Source: Hanleya hanleyi (Eukaryota; Mollusca; Polyplacophora; Lepidopleurida; Hanleyidae). From it: DNA of 64,000 bases. Below, piece after piece: positions 58,137-64,000 of this stretch. Made by a program: the position numbers and the translations under genes. How positions within the stretch are numbered: position 1 is the first letter of the stretch; every line of letters begins with the position of its first letter. The stretch is from NCBI GenBank assembly GCA_036873755.1, contig JAVTVY010037020.1, forward strand, positions 1 through 64,000, written 5' to 3'. Under the pieces are notes generated by a model. It ran no database searches, was not told where the DNA came from, and worked only from the letters and a program-made list of their open reading frames with translations.

Positions 58137-61100
58137 GTATTGACCACCTTTGACTAGTCTCATGTTGTACCTGATGTATAATTTTTTTTAATTTTAAACA
58201 ATGTAATAAAGTTTTCTGGGATTCTGAGCTATCGGAGACATAACCCTCCTTCAGGTAAATTGGGTCAATTTAAAAAATGGTTGATTATATGTACACGATT
58301 GAAAAATAGACAGTCAAAATATCTCGGCCATAAATATGCCATACCGATATCTCTCGAATTATCCAATTGTCCCAGGGATGATGTAGTTCTCGATCCTAAA
58401 GGTGTCAAAACGATATCTTGTCAAACTATTTGGACATGGTTCTCTGAATCACTCTTTCAATCATTGATGCAAGTATGAATCACAGTGTATGCCCCATGAT
58501 GAAGTCAATGATCCTGGATGCCTACTGCAGTAGAAAATCATTTTTTTACTTGATTTCTACTGGCACGAGAGGGGTCATTATATCGTAAGCCCGAAATAAA
58601 GAGTGCCACATTTAAAAAAACAAGGTCAAAATTCATGGTCTAGTTTCATGGATATGCTTTTTCCAGGAAGTAGTTCAATATGAGACTGTTATTTGGGGGC
58701 TTTACCATCAACTTTTTCGCATGTGAAAGAGAATGAATATATAAATACTACCAGTAACGCCATGCACATGCTTCAACCCCCAATAGTTTTATGACATTCT
58801 GTTGGTCTTTTACTAGAATAATTATAGACGATAGCGGCCAATCGCAATAGGTTCGAAAGGAACTATGAAGTCGCCATTCGCGCGCCGAATATATTCCTTG
58901 TGTCTGTATCTGGCATGGATTAGAACAGGGAACCTAACTACTCAGCACCATTGATCTCTGTATAACACTCCCCTGTAGACGAGATTAATTAGAGCTTACC
59001 AAAGGATGCGTAGTGAAGCAATGTTCACCGTCTGACAGGAGTTGGCTGGAATTCTCTGACTAATTACAAGGGTGTAATTTGTCCGCCTGCGACTGATTAC
59101 AAGCCGACGTCAGACAATTTCGATGTCTACATGCCTGACTATTCATTTGATCAGTATCTGTACTATGTCTATCACAATTATTGGAGACTACCATTTTCAT
59201 GTGTCCATCCATTAACATCAGATGAGTTACTTGTTTGAGTTGACCTGTCATCACAGCTCCCGAGCTAGCGGATCTTATTCCGATTAAGCCGGTGCTTTGG
59301 GCCCTGTGGTTACTTCATAGTTTCCACATGACCAACAGCAATAAATGCGCGTCTGAGATACCAGGACTACGTCTCAGAATCCTCCGTATTCAAGTCTGAA
59401 CAGTGAGGTGCCGTGGGTGGCTATCCTGTGGAGTCATATGGTTGCATTTTATTCGGCAGATGTCAAGTTGTCCCCCATTTTACATATCTCTCCAATTTGT
59501 TATCTGTATACGGTGGGATTCTGTTGGTGGACTGTTGATCCCCGATGCTCTCCCTCCGTACGTGTAATTTGACAAATATATGTAGGTTTATTGTCTAGTT
59601 GGGAAATATGCCACACAACGTCGGACAATACAAGTCAGTTTTTCTGGGTATTCTTGCATTTACCATGCCTAACCCATGTTGTGGCGTTTACTCAATAAAA
59701 CGCATTCGATGCTCATCCATTATCATCAGTTACTTATTTGAGCTGAACTCCCGAGCAAGCGTATCTAATATCGCTTAAAGCCAGTACCAGGGGCCGTTTG
59801 TTTGCGTCATAGTTTTCGCATGAATAATTGCAATAAAAGCGCGACTGAGATACCAAGGCTACGTCTTAGAATTCTCCGTATTCTAGTCTGAATGTGAGAT
59901 GCCGGGTGAGGCTCTTCTGTGAAGCGAATATTAGCGAAAAACATTTTGTAGATCAGAATGATTTTCGCTAATATTTTCGGAGTAATAATATTTGTCTTGT
60001 TTGCAATTTATGAATAAACACCCATATTTGGCCAAGTTTTCCTGTTCAGGAAATATGTTTCCCAGTTTGGGAATGTTCCCCGTTTTGGAGTTGTGCCGTA
60101 CTGATAAGTGGATGCCAACGCTTTTGCTGTTTATCCAATGTTGATACGTTCACTCCGTAAGGCGCCCTCGATGCTGGTCCATTAAAACCAGACGAGCTAG
60201 CCTATCTAATTTCATAAGCCGGTGGTAGGTGCCGTGTGGTTACATTGAAGTTTCCACATGACCAGCTGCAATAACAGCGCGGACGAGATACATTGTGCCA
60301 AAGCTAGGTCTTGGAATACTCCGCATTCTAGCCGGAACGTGTGATGCTGGGGGGGGGGGGGGCTTTCCTGTGGAGTTATATGATTGCTTTTTTGTCGCTA
60401 GACGTCTACAATTTTTCCCAACTATTGCATATCTCACCAACACCCAAGTGTTTTTTGCAGAACCAAAAAAAATTGATAATATAGGCCTACTGTCGACCCT
60501 GTATTAAATGTAACTTGTACCTTATCGTACGTATGCAAGAGTAATTGAAGAAAGTAGAAAAGGTAACGTAGAACCATTTGCCCCCAATGTATGGCATTTA
60601 TCTTCAAGCTTTAGAAACCTGGAATACAGACATTTTGTGATTTATCCTTTTCTAACCGAACCCTGTAATGATATCTTGTGATGTTCATTGAAATCCCCGC
60701 ATTGCTACGTCCAAGGTGTTATGGTCAAGTCATATGCCATATGCGAGTCATTAATACTGGAATATTATCTCGGAAAAAGTATAGTTAAAATTTGTTTATA
60801 TTTGTTTCATACAGAATAGCTCACTGCCTACTTTGGTACTATTTTTCCCATTCCACCTTAGTTGATAATCTACGTCATTTGGAATAGCATGTTGCACTCT
60901 CATGGCATCAGATTGTATATACAACAGTTCTGGATGTAACAATTTCTGACAATGGGAGAATAGGTTAACAAAGCTGTATGCATGATAATTCCGAAGCCAC
61001 AATGACAATAGGTCAATTTGATGTAATATGGTCCTAATGTGTACACACACGAGATATTAATGGCGATGATTAGTTGATTTCAATATTTACCCTCATAGTT

Positions 61101-62555
61101 TGTGTCTATTAACAAATGCTACATCTGGGGAGTTGTTCAACCCGGCCATCTGTGGATAATTTTAGCTTAAATATGCTTTGTTAAAAGCGTCGTTTGTGTG
61201 GACATTGGGGGCATGCAGTAATAATGTCATCGCACGAAATCTCTGAATAAGTTTGGAATGTGACCCTCATTAAGCCATGTTTGATGGCCATGAAGAATGT
61301 CAATATGGCGTGTTCCTGACTAACAATTGCAGGAATAAACCTGGATCCATAAATTGAAGACAGAAACACTATTGTTGGACCATATGGCTCAGTTTATAAG
61401 GTATTTTTCATTTCTATAGTAGATGCTAATGTGCACTCGTTGACTGGAGAGTACGTAAAACCAGAAGTGAATGAACTAGAAGTCTGCAACCTTCGATCAG
61501 ACTAGCTAGAAAGCATCGGCCACCGCCTCCCTTCTCATAACACATGATGTGACTCATTTGCGCAGTAAGCTTGGTATGTGTCGGGTTCGTGCAGTGATCT
61601 ACCCACGCGAGGTGAGCTGGAATTCAATTGCTCGGTCTATGAAACGTACATAATTAGTCTCGTCCATAATCCCCCTCCCCCCGGCGACTTTGCATTTCTT
61701 ATTGCGTATGTAGAGATTGTACAACATTCTAGCTGGTCTAATGAAACATATTTCTAATTCCCTTACTTCTGGTGAAACGAATGCCAAATAATGAAAGCAT
61801 TCCTAATGTTTGTTCTGTTCGAATTTTAATATTCCCTTTTAACCCTATCTGGCCTGGGCTTTTTGGGACGTATTATGGCCTGGGGGGTGGGGGGGGGGGG
61901 TGGCGAAATGGACCCCCAATTATTTGTCTTACCCCTAGAGCTAGGGGGCTGAAACTTACCACACCATACCCTTGGATCAAGCACTACCAGAAAATGTTTT
62001 AAAAAAATACAAGATGGCCGCTTCGATGACGTCACAGTGACGTCATTTTCAAAAACGGCATGTTTTGGTCGATTTTTCGGTCAGATTTTGCGATTTCTTT
62101 TATTTATGCAATTTCTCCGCAAAAACTGCATGATAAATTAGTAAATATTATTGTGATGTGAAATAAAAAAGTTTTTGTCCACTTTTCATTGCGGAAAAAC
62201 AAATTTTGAAGAAATATGACGAAAAAAATCACTTTTCTGGTACCCCACGTGGTTGCCATCTTGAATTTACTCATGATCCTCTGCTTGGGAGATCATGCAA
62301 GTAGGCTCACAATGACCCCAATATGATAAACTATTATTAACCCTACCTGGCCAGGCCAGGTAGGGTTAAGAAATGGTTCAGTATTGTTCATTGCACTTTG
62401 ATTAACATCTTTAATGGTACCGGTTATGCAGATCCCAAGATCTTTGTTGGTCATATGTTATGGGTTCAATTTATATCCCGTTGGTACCCAACAGGCCTAG
62501 CTGAACTTTTGATTCCAGAACGAAACAAGATCTAATATTAGTCATCTTAAAATAG
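58137..62555. repeat. 4.4 kb tandem duplication, unit B
   Basis: Second copy of 53680-58085, with one more copy of the nested ~440-bp block and a 523-bp MITE at 61843-62365 that unit A lacks. No gene recognised. Confidence 0.85.
61843..62365. mobile_element. TTAA-target MITE absent from the paralogous site
   Basis: Bounded by TTAA at 61839-61842 and 62366-62369, with ends CCCTATCTGGCCTGGGC and, inverted, CCCTACCTGGCCTGGCC. In unit A the matching point (about 57927-57932) reads GTGTTTAAGAAATG, an empty TTAA-like site. CCCT ends plus TTAA suggest piggyBac type. The right end is a 16-1-16 perfect palindrome (62337-62369). Inside is ATGACGTCACAGTGACGTCAT. Confidence 0.85.
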
Positions 62556-64000
62556 TATTTAATACTACAAACGTGACTGGAACTTTCTCATACTTTTTAA
62601 ATATATGTTGTGTTGAATTTATCAAGTTTACGACATATGTGTTTTATATATATTTAAGCCATACGTTTTGATAAATATTGCTTCCAGAACAACCAAAACA
62701 ATAATCCTATATGTGTAGGTAATTGGCAGAAACTTCCACATCCGATAAGGCTAATTCTCGACGAGCAAGGCTTCCTGTGGGAATGGGCTTACAAACAGAA
62801 ATTATGTGGGTACAGTTCCGGAGAGGAAAAAGAAATAATGCATTATTGACAGTCTAATTGGATGTTGTGGGTATACTTGTAGACCGGTAAGGGATATCCA
62901 CTGTCCATGACGTCATTGACCGGCGCCTCTTCGACCGTGGTCTTGCTAATCACATCGAGAACATTGATGAGATTAAGTAAACCCAAATGAAAAAAGACTG
63001 GACAATGAGATAAATTAATCATCTCCTGCAAGCAGAGAAATTTAATTAGGGACTCGAACTCCGATGGTATATCCTCTGATATTTTGTTCTCCGATTTTTG
63101 GGATATACTCTGCTGAAGCTCGGTGTAGTAAATCCGCTCAAGAACTTAATTATGGTTTACTGGGATGATGGTATTTCACCCGGGAGGTTATAGGCTGGAT
63201 ATTACAATATATTTGGCTACAGGTCGCCTTGACTCGGTGCATCACCAACGATATTTGTTTATTAGTCGCTCGGGATTATCACAACCACATTCTGTCGTGG
63301 CTCTCGAATTTTGAACCCGTCATTCCGGTTAATTATGTCGACCATCTTCCAGGATGTGATTGATATTAACAGTCGTGTGGGTTGTATTTTAATATCCGCT
63401 TGAGGCATTAATCATTTTCAAAACGGCTTTTAGTGTCATATTGTGATTGAAAAAAGGGGTAACGGAGAATGTGTTGTCATGATTTATTATTGTATTTCCA
63501 ACACTGACAACTCGAAGGAATAGGTTAATAACACCCACAATTGATTCGTAGAGGTCAGTGTGTGTACAATACATATACCATATGTGCATTTTATCAGTTG
63601 CCATGCGTCATCTGGGTATGCTAGTATGGGTTATCTGGACTTGTTGGCAAATAAATATAAACGTCAAAGCAGCAAACAGCAAGAATCCGGATAAAAACAT
63701 CAAAATATCGAGTTGTTTTTTCTCTAGTTTCTTTTTTTAGATTCTACGATTCAAGGATCAGCAAATGACAATAGGAATATCAGGTATCTTAAAAACCGTT
63801 GACCTATTCTGTCTTTCAAAAAAACTCGCTAAGATGCACGTCGTCATGGTTCTGATTGGGCTGGGCGTGGCCAGTCCTGACACAAGGCGTGGTGAATTTA
63901 CTTTACTTTACCTCACCGCCCCCACCTGCCACCGGACACTTATCTAATTATTGTATGGTTAGATTAGGCTTATCCAAAAATTTAATCTACGCCTGTTTTA
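62556..64000. other. No gene seen
   Basis: AT-rich DNA with open frames no longer than about 71 codons and no recognised domain, RNA or repeat. Confidence 0.4.

Overview
This window is eukaryotic nuclear DNA: AT-rich, poor in genes, with real coding sequence split into short exons by GT-AG introns and with many decayed transposons, SINEs, MITEs and minisatellites. The organism is most likely a marine invertebrate, probably a mollusc. I infer this from the transposon style (iterated AGGTCA-rich tandem repeats, GACGGACGGACAG tracts, a SINE tail reading GTTGAAAGCGACGTTAAA followed by CACTCACTC) and from a recognisable animal STK40. No bacterial operons or CRISPR arrays are present.

Genes. The one secure gene is STK40, a serine/threonine pseudokinase, on the + strand at 23236-27506. 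Five exons join in frame and run to a stop codon, but the first ~100 residues (kinase N-lobe) are not visible. A second, unnamed gene candidate lies on the minus strand at 16191-8876. It has a SAP-type DNA-binding exon, three further exons that splice in phase 0, and a poly(A) signal. A tandem transposon array (16257-22588) begins 66 bp beyond its SAP exon. A pair of duplicated cysteine-rich reading frames with splice-like edges (2.4-4.3 kb and 6.2-7.3 kb) is a much weaker candidate.

Layout. 0-7.3 kb: a 1.4 kb block present twice, one copy split by a 2.07 kb Harbinger-like insertion. 7.3-8.55 kb: a 41/60-bp higher-order minisatellite. 8.9-16.2 kb: minus-strand gene candidate, with introns full of tandem repeats and SINEs. 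16.26-22.59 kb: three direct copies of a 460-bp terminal-inverted-repeat element separated by two copies of a 2.5 kb segment holding a broken Mutator-like transposase. 23.2-27.5 kb: STK40. 28-35 kb: tRNA- and 5S-derived SINEs and a broken reverse-transcriptase element. 35-38.4 kb: several degenerate minisatellites, one split by a dimeric 259-bp retroelement that carries a complete hammerhead self-cleaving ribozyme and tRNA-like Pol III boxes. 40.9-44.6 kb: a decayed APE/RT/RNase H LINE on the minus strand, itself split by another retroelement. 47-52 kb: two MITEs of one TTAA-target family. 53.7-62.6 kb: a 4.4 kb tandem segmental duplication with nested ~440 bp repeats; a TTAA-target MITE inserted in one copy only.

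The most interesting item is the hammerhead-bearing dimeric element at 37281-37811. It combines a 12-bp target-site duplication, a tRNA-like promoter and a ribozyme that forms across the junction of the two units, which is the architecture expected of a retrozyme-like element replicating through circular RNA.
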